DNA of 5,381 bases from Sphingomonadales bacterium (GTDB lineage: Bacteria > Pseudomonadota > Alphaproteobacteria > Sphingomonadales > Sphingomonadaceae), in NCBI GenBank assembly GCA_027489295.1, contig JAIYAA010000266.1, positions 1-5,381 on the forward strand, written 5' to 3'. The translations under genes and the position numbers were made by a program. Under the pieces are notes generated by a model. That model saw only the letters and a program-made list of their open reading frames with translations, was not told the origin of the DNA and did not search any database. Below are positions 1 through 5,381 of the stretch, one piece after another. Every line of letters begins with the position of its first letter. Within the stretch, counting starts at the first letter, position 1.

Positions 1-195
1 AGCGTCTATGCCGCGACCATCGCCGTGTTCGTGCAGGACGAGAGCGAGGACTGGGCGGATACCCGCGCCTTTCTCGGCCGCCGGATCGAGGGCATCATGC
101 GGTTCGAAAAGGCCAAGGCAGGGTTCGTCAGCCGTACGACCAACCGCCCCAGCCTTTCCCGCTTCATCGGTCGGCTGCGCTACCCGGCGATCTGA
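1..195 (+). CDS. COQ9 family protein, C-terminal part (5' end outside window)
   Basis: Frame 1 is open from the window edge and ends at TGA 193-195, giving the last 64 residues. The segment SVYAATIAVFVQDESEDWAD, followed by TRAFLGRRIEGIMRFEKAKA, is the hallmark C-terminal part of alphaproteobacterial COQ9 proteins: a helix, the acidic SEDWADT stretch, then the (R/D)RRI-x-x-(I/V)MR-x-EKAK helix. The sphingomonad-type ending SRFIGRLRYPAI follows. COQ9 proteins are TetR-fold, lipid-binding accessory factors of ubiquinone biosynthesis; in mitochondria COQ9 presents the lipid intermediate to the COQ7 hydroxylase. That role here is inferred from the family. Full-length relatives are roughly 200 to 230 residues, so about two thirds of the protein lies upstream of the window. 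The gene converges on the CoA-transferase gene and its stop codon directly abuts that gene's stop codon. A different ATG-initiated reading frame overlapping this region (from base 8) is a shadow. Confidence 0.85.
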   Translation, partial: SVYAATIAVFVQDESEDWADTRAFLGRRIEGIMRFEKAKAGFVSRTTNRPSLSRFIGRLRYPAI

Positions 196-1302
196 TTAAG
201 GCCGCGCCGGACTGGCGCGCTCGGCGACCATGCGTTCGCCGTCGATCGTGATCGGGCTGGCGAGCCCCGGCAGCCCGTCGCGCACGATCGCCAGTCCGCG
301 AGCAATCACCTGCGGATCGGCGAACACCTCGTCGACGCGGTTGATCGGTCCGGCGGGTACGCCCTCCGCCTCCAGCGCCTCGTAAAGGTCGGCTTTGGCC
401 CAATCAAGGATCGCGCGGGCGATCTTTGGGATCAACGCATCGCGGTTGGTCACCCGCGCGGGATTGGTCGCGAAGCGTGGATCGCTCGCAAGGTCGAGGC
501 CGAGGATCCCGCATAGCTTGGCGAACTGGGAATCATTGCCCACCGCCACGATCAGCTCGCCGTCGCGGCAGGCGAACGCCTGGTACGGCACCAAGTTGGC
601 GTGGCCATTGCCCATCCGGTGCGGCACCGTGCCGCTCGCCATCCAGTTGAGCGCCTGGTTGGCCAGCACCGCGACCTGGGTGTCGAGCAGCGCCATGTCG
701 ATATGCGCGCCCATGCCCTCCACGTCTCGGCGGCGGAGCGCGGCGAGGATCGCCACCGCCGAATAGACCCCGGTGAAGATGTCGGCATAGGCGACGCCCG
801 CCTTTTGCGGCGCACCGTCGGGCTCGCCGGTCAGGCTCATCGCGCCGCCCATGCCCTGGATGATGAAGTCATAGCCGGCACGGCCTGCATAGGGTCCGGT
901 CTGGCCGAAGCCGGTGATCGAGCAGACGATCAGCCGCGGATTCGCCGCGCGAAGGCTGGCGGCATCGAGGCCGTATTTTACCAGCCCGCCGACCTTGTAG
1001 TTCTCGATCACCACATCGGCATCAGCGATCAGCGCCTTGGCCGTCGCCTGACCCTCGGGCGTGGCGATGTCGATGCCGATGCTGGTCTTGCCGCGGTTGC
1101 AGGCGTGGAAATAGGCGGCGTCGCGGTTCTCACCGTCCATATCGTGGAGGAAAGGCGGGCCCCAGTGCCGGGTGTCGTCGCCCGCACCAGGCCGCTCGAC
1201 CTTGACCACCTCGGCCCCCAGATCGGCGAGCAACTGCCCGCACCAGGGGCCGGCAAGGATGCGGGCAAGCTCGACGACCTTGATGCCGGCAAGCGGCTTC
1301 AC
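196..1302 (-). CDS. gcdG: CaiB/BaiF class III CoA-transferase, probably succinyl-CoA:glutarate CoA-transferase
   Basis: This 368-residue protein belongs to the class III (formyl-CoA transferase/CaiB) family. Visible signatures are the N-terminal Rossmann-type segment LAGPWCGQLLADLGAEVVKV (residues 17-36) followed by ERPGAGDDTR-WGPPF; NRGKTSIGID (69-78); ADVVIENYKVGG; SITGFGQTGPYAGRAGYDF (128-146); and YADIFTG, where Asp174 (bases 781-783) fits the catalytic aspartate that forms the acyl-anhydride. The pattern, including MSLTGEPDG, HIDMALLDTQ and the GNGHANLVPYQ loop, resembles Pseudomonas GcdG and human SUGCT, which activate glutarate with succinyl-CoA. Being in the same operon as gcdH supports that substrate, but class III specificity cannot be fixed from sequence alone. 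The start is GTG (1300-1302), overlapping the GNAT stop as GTGA, with no clear Shine-Dalgarno sequence, so translation is probably coupled. The protein is some 25-35 residues shorter than usual: the common tail with PPxLGEHTxEVL is missing after residue 361. Confidence 0.9.
   Translation of the reverse strand: MKPLAGIKVVELARILAGPWCGQLLADLGAEVVKVERPGAGDDTRHWGPPFLHDMDGENRDAAYFHACNRGKTSIGIDIATPEGQATAKALIADADVVIENYKVGGLVKYGLDAASLRAANPRLIVCSITGFGQTGPYAGRAGYDFIIQGMGGAMSLTGEPDGAPQKAGVAYADIFTGVYSAVAILAALRRRDVEGMGAHIDMALLDTQVAVLANQALNWMASGTVPHRMGNGHANLVPYQAFACRDGELIVAVGNDSQFAKLCGILGLDLASDPRFATNPARVTNRDALIPKIARAILDWAKADLYEALEAEGVPAGPINRVDEVFADPQVIARGLAIVRDGLPGLASPITIDGERMVAERASPARP
203..219. other. GC-rich inverted repeat at the convergent gene ends
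   Basis: CGCGCC (203-208) and GGCGCG (214-219) form a perfect 6-bp inverted repeat around a 5-base loop, 7 bases beyond the COQ9 stop and within the last codons of the CoA-transferase gene. No run of T follows on either strand, so it is not a standard intrinsic terminator. In DNA this GC-rich such a hairpin can arise by chance. It is listed because it is the only candidate structure at the point where two converging transcripts must end. Confidence 0.25.
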
Positions 1303-1817
1303 GGGCGGCGGATCTCATACACGACGTGCGGCTTCTCCTCGCCCGCCATGATGCGCGGAAGCGTGCCGGGTCGTAGCACGCCGCCGATCTTCTCCATCGC
1401 CCGGCGCGACCGGACATTGTCCGCGCCGACCATGAATGTGGCCGTCGCGACCTGCCGGTGGATGTGGCCGAGCATCAACGTCTTGATCTCGCGATTGTAC
1501 CGCCCGCCCCAAGTGGTGCGGGCGATATAGGTCCAGCCGATCTCGATCTCGTCGGCTTCCGGCACCCAGTTGTCATAGCGCGACGCTCCGATCACCGTGC
1601 CACTCGCCCGGTCTAGGATGGTCAACCCGCCGCCGCTCGTCAGGCATGCATCGAAGAATGCGTCGAACACCGGTCGCTGCCAGCGATCGTGCGCGGGGTG
1701 GACTTCCCAGAGCAGCGGATCGCTGGCGACAGCAAAGAGCGCTTCGCGATCGGCCGCCGTCATTGGGCGGATGCGGACCAGGTCGCCCTCCAGCACGGGC
1801 TGCCGATCGGGCGCCAT
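1299..1817 (-). CDS. GNAT family N-acetyltransferase (RimJ/RimL-like)
   Basis: This is a 172-residue, single-domain GNAT acetyltransferase of the Acetyltransf_3 (RimJ/RimL/YdaF-like) type, expected to move an acetyl group from acetyl-CoA to an amine. It opens with the usual first strand, LVRIRPMTAADREALF (residues 13-28). IEIGWTYIART (91-101) is the central strand leading into the acetyl-CoA pyrophosphate loop RTTWGGRYN (100-108). ATFMVGADNVRSRRAMEKIG (126-145) is the late GNAT motif, in which an Asn and a following helix contact CoA. No signal peptide or membrane segment is visible. The substrate cannot be predicted: GNAT enzymes of this size acetylate protein N-termini, antibiotics, amino acids or polyamines. 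The ATG (1815-1817) shares one base with the gcdH stop (TGATG), and the stop overlaps the CoA-transferase start (GTGA), so it is translationally tied to both neighbours. It sits between two enzymes of one pathway, but no known step of glutarate catabolism needs an acetyltransferase. Confidence 0.88.
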   Translation of the reverse strand: MAPDRQPVLEGDLVRIRPMTAADREALFAVASDPLLWEVHPAHDRWQRPVFDAFFDACLTSGGGLTILDRASGTVIGASRYDNWVPEADEIEIGWTYIARTTWGGRYNREIKTLMLGHIHRQVATATFMVGADNVRSRRAMEKIGGVLRPGTLPRIMAGEEKPHVVYEIRRP

Positions 1818-3001
1818 CAGAACGCAGCGATGCCGGTGATAGCCCGGCCGAGGATCAGTCCGTGGACGTCGTGCGTGCCCTCATAGGTGTTCACCGTCTC
1901 GAGATTGATCGCGTGGCGGAGCACGTGGAATTCGGCCGAGATGCCGTTGCCGCCGTGCATGTCGCGCGCCACCCGGGCGATCTCGAGCGCCTTGCCGCAA
2001 TTGTTGCGCTTGATGATGCTGATCGCCTCGGGGCTCAGCGTGCCCGCGTCGAACATCCGCCCGCAGCGCAGCGCCGCCTGCAGCCCCAGCGCGATCTCGG
2101 TTTCCATGTTGGCGAGCTTCAATTGCACCAGCTGCGTCGCGGCGAGCGGCCGGCCGAACTGGTGGCGATCCAGCGTATATTGCCGCGCGGCGTGGAAGCA
2201 CGCCTCGGCCGCGCCCATCGTGCCCCAGGCGATGCCGTAGCGCGCGCGGTTGAGGCAGCCGAACGGCCCCTTCAACCCCTGCACGTTGGGCAGCAGCGCG
2301 TCTTCGCCCACTTCCACCCCGTCCATCACGATCTCGCCGGTCACCGAGGCGCGCAAACTCAGCTTGCCCTCGATCTTCGGGCTGGTCAGCCCCTTCATGC
2401 CGCGTTCGAGCACGAAGCCGCGGATCGCGCCGTCATGCGCGTCGCTCTTCGCCCAGACGACGAACACGTCGGCGATCGGCGAATTGGTGATCCACATCTT
2501 GGCGCCGGTGACCCGGTAGCCGCCGTCGATCTTCTCGGCGCGGGTGCGCATACCGGCGGGGTCGGAGCCGGCATCGGGCTCGGTTAGGCCGAAACAGCCG
2601 ACCCATTCGCCGCTGGCGAGCTTGGGCAGGTACTTCCGCCGTTGCTCCTCGCTGCCATAGGCATGGATCGGGTGCATCACCAGCGAGCTCTGCACGCTCA
2701 TCGCCGAGCGATAGCCCGAATCGACCCGCTCCACCTCGCGCGCGACCAGGCCATAGGCGACATAGCCGAGCCCGGCGCCGCCATAGGTTTCGGGGATCGT
2801 CGGCCCGAGCAGGCCCAGCGTGCCCATCTCGGTCATGATCTCGCGGTCGAAGCGTTCTTCCAGATACGCGGAGGTGACGCGCGGAAGCAGCTCGCCCTGC
2901 GCGTAGTCGCGTGCGGCGTCGCGCACCATCCGTTCCTCGTCGGTAAGCTCGCCGTCGAGCCCGAACGGATCCTGCCAGTCAAACCGGCCCATCTCTGCCA
3001 T
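1817..3001 (-). CDS. gcdH: Glutaryl-CoA dehydrogenase
   Basis: A 394-residue FAD enzyme of the acyl-CoA dehydrogenase family that oxidises and decarboxylates glutaryl-CoA to crotonyl-CoA and CO2 in lysine/glutarate breakdown, passing electrons to electron-transfer flavoprotein. Similarity to human GCDH is strong along the whole length. [18 protein letters not shown] (residues 95-112) holds Arg98 and Ser102, matching human Arg94 and Ser98, which bind the glutaryl carboxylate and separate this enzyme from straight-chain dehydrogenases. [13 protein letters not shown] (136-148) and [15 protein letters not shown] (170-184) are the flavin-binding region. [29 protein letters not shown] and [13 protein letters not shown] follow. 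[18 protein letters not shown] (373-390) carries the catalytic base Glu374 (bases 1880-1882). All key residues are present and the length is normal for a bacterial enzyme. The ATG at 2999-3001 is chosen over Met4 because a GAGGAA Shine-Dalgarno sequence lies 8 bases upstream. One base separates it from the mitofilin-like gene, and its stop overlaps the GNAT start. Confidence 0.96.
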   Translation of the reverse strand: MAEMGRFDWQDPFGLDGELTDEERMVRDAARDYAQGELLPRVTSAYLEERFDREIMTEMGTLGLLGPTIPETYGGAGLGYVAYGLVAREVERVDSGYRSAMSVQSSLVMHPIHAYGSEEQRRKYLPKLASGEWVGCFGLTEPDAGSDPAGMRTRAEKIDGGYRVTGAKMWITNSPIADVFVVWAKSDAHDGAIRGFVLERGMKGLTSPKIEGKLSLRASVTGEIVMDGVEVGEDALLPNVQGLKGPFGCLNRARYGIAWGTMGAAEACFHAARQYTLDRHQFGRPLAATQLVQLKLANMETEIALGLQAALRCGRMFDAGTLSPEAISIIKRNNCGKALEIARVARDMHGGNGISAEFHVLRHAINLETVNTYEGTHDVHGLILGRAITGIAAF

Positions 3002-3002
3002 T

Positions 3003-3893
3003 TCAGTCGTTCCTCGGTGTCTCCGGTGCCGGGGCGGGGGCGGGTGCCGGCGCCACGACCGGGGGTTTGGGCGGCGTTGCAGCGGCCGCCTTCTCTATTT
3101 CGTCCAATGCCTTGCGCGCGTTGACATAGCGTGAAGCCGCGCCGGTCCAGCCCTCTGCCACGGAGGCGCCGGGCATGTGCGCCACCTCGGCGATCGCGGT
3201 CTCGACATTGCCGGCGGCCAGCGCGCTGCGGGCGCGGCGCAGACGTTCGGCCGGGCGCGGGCTGGGCATACCGGCCTGGTGGAGCACGAACAGGTCGCCG
3301 ACGAAGCTGCGGAAGCGCACCCACAGGCTGTCGTCGGGCCCGGTGCCGAGCCGCGGCGCGATCGTATCGAGCGCGATGCGCAGATCTTCCAGTGTCAGCG
3401 GATCGGCGGCGGCGGTGACGATCGCCACGACGGCCGCCGGATGGCGTTCGCCGAAGCGGGCGCGGAGCTGCTGCTCCAGGCTGCCCAGCGGCTGGCCGCG
3501 TTCGATCGCGCGACGCACGGCGGCGGCGACCATCAGCCGCTCGGCCTGGGTCGAATATTGCGCGGCGTTGCGTGCGCTTTCGTCGGCCTGGCGCAGCTGC
3601 ACCTCCAGCGCATCGAGCCGCGCCGCCAGCGCGCTCTCGCGCGCGTCCAGCGTCGCGACATCGGTTGCGGGGGCCAGCACCGGCGGCGGCATTTTCAGCG
3701 GCTGCGGCGCGGGCGAGGGGGCTGCGGCAGGCTTGGTCGTGCCGGCAGGTGTCGCCAGCTGTGTGCCGGACAGCTGGATCGCACCCGCCGTGAGGGCAAC
3801 GCCGGCAAGGAAGCCAAGCCCGGCAGGGATCATTCGGGGGCGGCGCGGACTCAAGGTTCGGACCGGCTCGGGCGCCAGGGGCTCGTCGCTCAT
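3003..3893 (-). CDS. Mitofilin/Mic60-like inner-membrane protein
   Basis: A 296-residue protein of the alphaproteobacterial mitofilin family (COG4223-like). A short cytoplasmic N-terminus (about residues 1-20, with basic SPRRPR) leads to one membrane helix (about 21-41, [20 protein letters not shown]). A Pro/Ala-rich linker (about 50-76) and a short heptad-like coiled coil rich in Ala, Leu, Arg and Glu (about 80-125) follow, then the conserved C-terminal mitofilin domain (about 128-268), including [54 protein letters not shown] and [15 protein letters not shown]. An [12 protein letters not shown] tail closes it. The bulk should be periplasmic. Bacterial Mic60 proteins deform membranes and help form intracytoplasmic membranes, but this role is inferred here. 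A location just after hemCD is typical of the family. The preferred start is ATG 3891-3893, with AAAAGGG 5 bases upstream. A TTG at 3927-3929 overlapping the hemD stop (TTGA) would add 12 residues but has no ribosome binding site. The coiled coil is much shorter than in mitochondrial Mic60. Confidence 0.82.
   Translation of the reverse strand: MSDEPLAPEPVRTLSPRRPRMIPAGLGFLAGVALTAGAIQLSGTQLATPAGTTKPAAAPSPAPQPLKMPPPVLAPATDVATLDARESALAARLDALEVQLRQADESARNAAQYSTQAERLMVAAAVRRAIERGQPLGSLEQQLRARFGERHPAAVVAIVTAAADPLTLEDLRIALDTIAPRLGTGPDDSLWVRFRSFVGDLFVLHQAGMPSPRPAERLRRARSALAAGNVETAIAEVAHMPGASVAEGWTGAASRYVNARKALDEIEKAAAATPPKPPVVAPAPAPAPAPETPRND
3010..3015 (-). promoter_or_regulatory. Ribosome binding site of gcdH
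   Basis: GAGGAA on the - strand, 8 bases before the ATG at 2999-3001 and inside the last codons of the mitofilin-like gene. It is the clearest Shine-Dalgarno match in the window. It fixes the gcdH start and suggests gcdH can be translated independently of the gene in front of it, unlike the overlapping starts of the two genes behind. Confidence 0.7.
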
Positions 3894-3898
3894 GGCCG

Positions 3899-3905
3899 CC
3901 CTTTT
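3899..3905 (-). promoter_or_regulatory. Ribosome binding site of the mitofilin-like gene
   Basis: AAAAGGG on the - strand ends 5 bases before the ATG at 3891-3893, in the 32-base gap after hemD. It favours this ATG over the in-frame TTG at 3927-3929, whose upstream sequence is GC-rich with no purine-rich match to the 16S anti-Shine-Dalgarno. Confidence 0.55.
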
Positions 3906-3925
3906 CGCCGCGTGGGGCGCCCGGG

Positions 3926-4588
3926 TCAATCGGCCAGCGCGATGGCGAGGTCGATCAGCGCCTCGGTCTCGGGCCGGGACGCGATGGCGGTGGCCCGCCA
4001 GCCCCCGCCCGCGCCGGCGGCCGCCGCCTCGCTGATCGCGGCGAGGAGGAGTGCACCGCGATCCTGCACGATCTCCGCCAGCCGCGCGCCGGCGCGGGCC
4101 GATTGCACCAGCGCGACGCTGCCAGCCAGCGCGGCGGCGTCCTGCGGCAGCACCGGTAGCGCTTCGCTGGCATAGACGGGCAGCACTGCGGCGACGATGC
4201 CGCCGGCGTTGAGCGTCCGCTCCTGCCCGGCAAGGTGGAGCGCGCGGCGGACTCCGGCTGCGCCCGCCTGCGCGACCAGTGCGGCGGCGCCGGCCTGGCC
4301 CACCGCGACCACATCGAGCTGCGCCCGCCGTGCGGCAGACGCGGTCGCTTCGCCCACGGCATGCACCGGCAGGCCGCGCAGGGCGTCCAGTCCGCTCCCC
4401 GCCAGCCGAACGGCGTTGGCACTTGTCAGGATCAGCGCATCAAAGTCGTTCGGATCGGGCGGGGTCCAGGCAAGCGACCGCGTCGCGAACAGCGGCAGCC
4501 GAATCGCCGTGCGCCCGCGCCCTTCGATGGCGGCGGCGGTGATGCGGTTGCCGGGCTCGGGCCGCAGCACGGCGATCGGGCGGCTCAT
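3926..4588 (-). CDS. hemD: Uroporphyrinogen-III synthase
   Basis: A 220-residue HemD that closes hydroxymethylbilane to uroporphyrinogen III with inversion of ring D, in the cytoplasm; the product leads to heme and, where present, cobalamin. The family is weakly conserved, but the expected marks are in order: IAVLRPEPGNRITAAAIEGR (residues 5-24), PNDFDALILTSANAVRL (46-62, the (F/L)TSANAVR motif), PVHAVGEATASAARRAQLDV (74-93), ALHLAGQERT (116-125), LPVYASEAL (136-144) and a C-terminal LLAAISEAAAA-GWRATAIASRPETEALIDL stretch (181-214). These fit the two-lobed fold joined by a beta-ladder. It is somewhat shorter than the usual 240-260 residues. The frame remains open well upstream of the ATG (4586-4588), through hemC, but homology begins exactly at MSRPIAVLRP. 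The ATGA overlap with the hemC stop (4585-4588) indicates coupled translation. The preceding hemC gene strengthens an assignment that sequence alone would leave less certain. Confidence 0.92.
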   Translation of the reverse strand: MSRPIAVLRPEPGNRITAAAIEGRGRTAIRLPLFATRSLAWTPPDPNDFDALILTSANAVRLAGSGLDALRGLPVHAVGEATASAARRAQLDVVAVGQAGAAALVAQAGAAGVRRALHLAGQERTLNAGGIVAAVLPVYASEALPVLPQDAAALAGSVALVQSARAGARLAEIVQDRGALLLAAISEAAAAGAGGGWRATAIASRPETEALIDLAIALAD

Positions 4589-5381
4589 CCCGCGAAGAGC
4601 GCGCGCACCGCGGCGGGCGCGCGATCGAGCAGGTCGCGGGCGAGGGCGGCGGGCAGCATCGCATCCTCGGGCGCGCCTTCGATCATGCCGTGGACATGGG
4701 CGCTGCCATCCTCGGCATAGAGCTCGGCCTCGATCGTCAGGATCGCGCCCTCGATCGTGGCGAGCGCGGCCACCGGCGAGTGGCAATCCGCCATCAGCGC
4801 GGCAAGGAAGGCGCGTTCGGCGAGCACGCAGGCGCGGGTCCTGGGATGGTCGATCGCCTCGAGCAGCGCGAGCGTGCGGGTATCGCCGGTGCGCGCCTCG
4901 ATGCCGACTGCCCCTTGCGCGGGTGCGGGCAGCATCACGTTGGTGGGCAGGATATGGCCGACATCGTGGCGGCCCAGCCGCTCCAGCCCGGCCGAGGCGA
5001 GCAGCGTGGCGTCCGCCTCGCCGGCCGCCAGCTTGGCGAGGCGGGTGTCGACATTGCCCCGGAACAGCACGGTGGTGACGTCGGGCCGGTGCCGCTTCAC
5101 CTGCGCGGCGCGGCGGGGCGAGGCGGTGCCGATCACCGCGCCCGGCTTGAGCGCAGCAAGCGATTCGGCCCCGACCAGCCGATCGCGCACATCGGCGCGC
5201 GGCAGCATCGCGGCGATGGCAATAGCCTCGGGGCGGATTGTCTCGACATCCTTCATCGAATGCACCGCGCAGTCGATGTCGCCCTCCAGCAGCGCGCGGT
5301 CCAGCTCCTTGGTCCACAGCGCCTTGCCGCCGATCTCGGCCAACGGGCGATCCTGCACCTTGTCGCCGGTGGTGCGGACGA
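4585..5381 (-). CDS. hemC: Porphobilinogen deaminase (hydroxymethylbilane synthase), 5' end outside window
   Basis: This enzyme polymerises four porphobilinogens into hydroxymethylbilane in the cytoplasm. The frame runs to the right edge of the window: reading in from it gives VRTTGDKVQDRPLAEIGGKA, a typical HemC N-terminal region. The codon at 5356-5358 is therefore an internal GTG (Val), not the start, and roughly 35-45 residues are missing. Visible motifs are GGKALWTKELD; AVHSMKDV with the catalytic Asp (bases 5248-5250); LPRADVRDRLVG; TASPRRAAQ and FRGNVDTRL (pyrrole carboxylate-binding arginines); ASAGLERLG; PAPAQGAVGIEAR; and ADCHSPVAA, where the Cys at 4783-4785 should anchor the dipyrromethane cofactor. 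The text around that Cys differs from the E. coli GCQVPIG, as in many alphaproteobacteria. The stop TGA (4585-4587) overlaps the hemD start. The hemC promoter lies outside the window. Confidence 0.96.
   Translation of the reverse strand, partial: VRTTGDKVQDRPLAEIGGKALWTKELDRALLEGDIDCAVHSMKDVETIRPEAIAIAAMLPRADVRDRLVGAESLAALKPGAVIGTASPRRAAQVKRHRPDVTTVLFRGNVDTRLAKLAAGEADATLLASAGLERLGRHDVGHILPTNVMLPAPAQGAVGIEARTGDTRTLALLEAIDHPRTRACVLAERAFLAALMADCHSPVAALATIEGAILTIEAELYAEDGSAHVHGMIEGAPEDAMLPAALARDLLDRAPAAVRALFAG

Noticed and set aside
601..1530. A 309-codon + strand frame crossing the CoA-transferase and GNAT genes
   Set aside because: Antisense shadow: it crosses the boundary of two well-supported genes, and its His/Asp/Arg-rich translation matches no known protein.
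1646..2587. A 313-codon + strand frame opposite gcdH
   Set aside because: It covers a gcdH region whose - strand translation matches glutaryl-CoA dehydrogenase residue by residue, so the + frame is a by-product of codon use.
3020..3052. Repetitive-looking GC tract near the end of the mitofilin-like gene
   Set aside because: It encodes the Ala-Pro tail of the protein. This is low-complexity coding sequence, not a regulatory repeat or array.
3177..4175. A 332-codon open frame on the + strand opposite the mitofilin-like gene and hemD
   Set aside because: It is the mirror of two recognisable genes. In DNA with GC-rich third positions the antisense frames stay open easily. Its translation is low-complexity Arg/Ala/Gly with no family resemblance.
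4589..5317. Upstream extension of hemD in the same frame, giving a 463-residue protein
   Set aside because: The added part overlaps hemC in another frame and reads as Arg/Ala/Gly-rich noise. HemD homology begins at the ATG at 4586-4588, which overlaps the hemC stop as ATGA.
5356..5358. GTG as the start codon of hemC
   Set aside because: The frame continues upstream to the window edge with VRTTGDK, a conserved internal HemC motif, so the true start is outside.
1..5381. CRISPR array, tRNA or rRNA gene, insertion sequence, prophage or defence genes
   Set aside because: No direct-repeat array, no cloverleaf or rRNA-like stretch, and no transposase, integrase or nuclease motif was seen. Nearly every base is taken up by housekeeping or metabolic genes of uniform composition.

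Overview
The window is ordinary, densely packed chromosomal DNA from a GC-rich alphaproteobacterium, most likely a sphingomonad (Sphingomonas or a close relative). This rests on the very high GC at third codon positions, the COQ9-family gene, the hemC-hemD-mitofilin order typical of alphaproteobacteria, and the protein sequences themselves. The taxon is inferred; no rRNA or marker gene was available to test it.

Layout: the first 195 bases on the + strand are the 3' end of a COQ9-family gene (ubiquinone biosynthesis accessory protein). Everything else is on the - strand. Read in transcription order from the right edge it is: hemC (5' end outside the window), hemD, a mitofilin/Mic60-like inner-membrane protein, gcdH (glutaryl-CoA dehydrogenase), a GNAT acetyltransferase, and a class III (CaiB/BaiF) CoA-transferase that is probably succinyl-CoA:glutarate CoA-transferase (gcdG). 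Junctions on this strand are an ATGA overlap (hemC/hemD), a 32-nt gap (hemD/mitofilin, using the preferred ATG), a 1-nt gap (mitofilin/gcdH), a TGATG overlap (gcdH/GNAT) and a GTGA overlap (GNAT/CoA-transferase). All six genes could therefore lie on one transcript. The CoA-transferase ends stop-to-stop against the COQ9 gene with no intergenic base.

Function: hemC and hemD are successive steps of tetrapyrrole synthesis (porphobilinogen to hydroxymethylbilane to uroporphyrinogen III). The mitofilin-like protein is the alphaproteobacterial relative of the mitochondrial cristae organiser and is often encoded next to heme genes. The distal half encodes glutarate use: the CoA-transferase would activate glutarate with succinyl-CoA, and GcdH would oxidise and decarboxylate glutaryl-CoA to crotonyl-CoA, the late part of lysine catabolism. 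The GNAT enzyme between them has no assignable substrate.

I found no RNA gene, mobile element, CRISPR array, prophage or defence system, and no gene-free stretch longer than 32 bases. I do not see an undescribed biological system here. The points worth a second look are the operon organisation, the orphan GNAT inside a glutarate gene pair, and the short C-terminus of the CoA-transferase at the zero-gap convergent junction.
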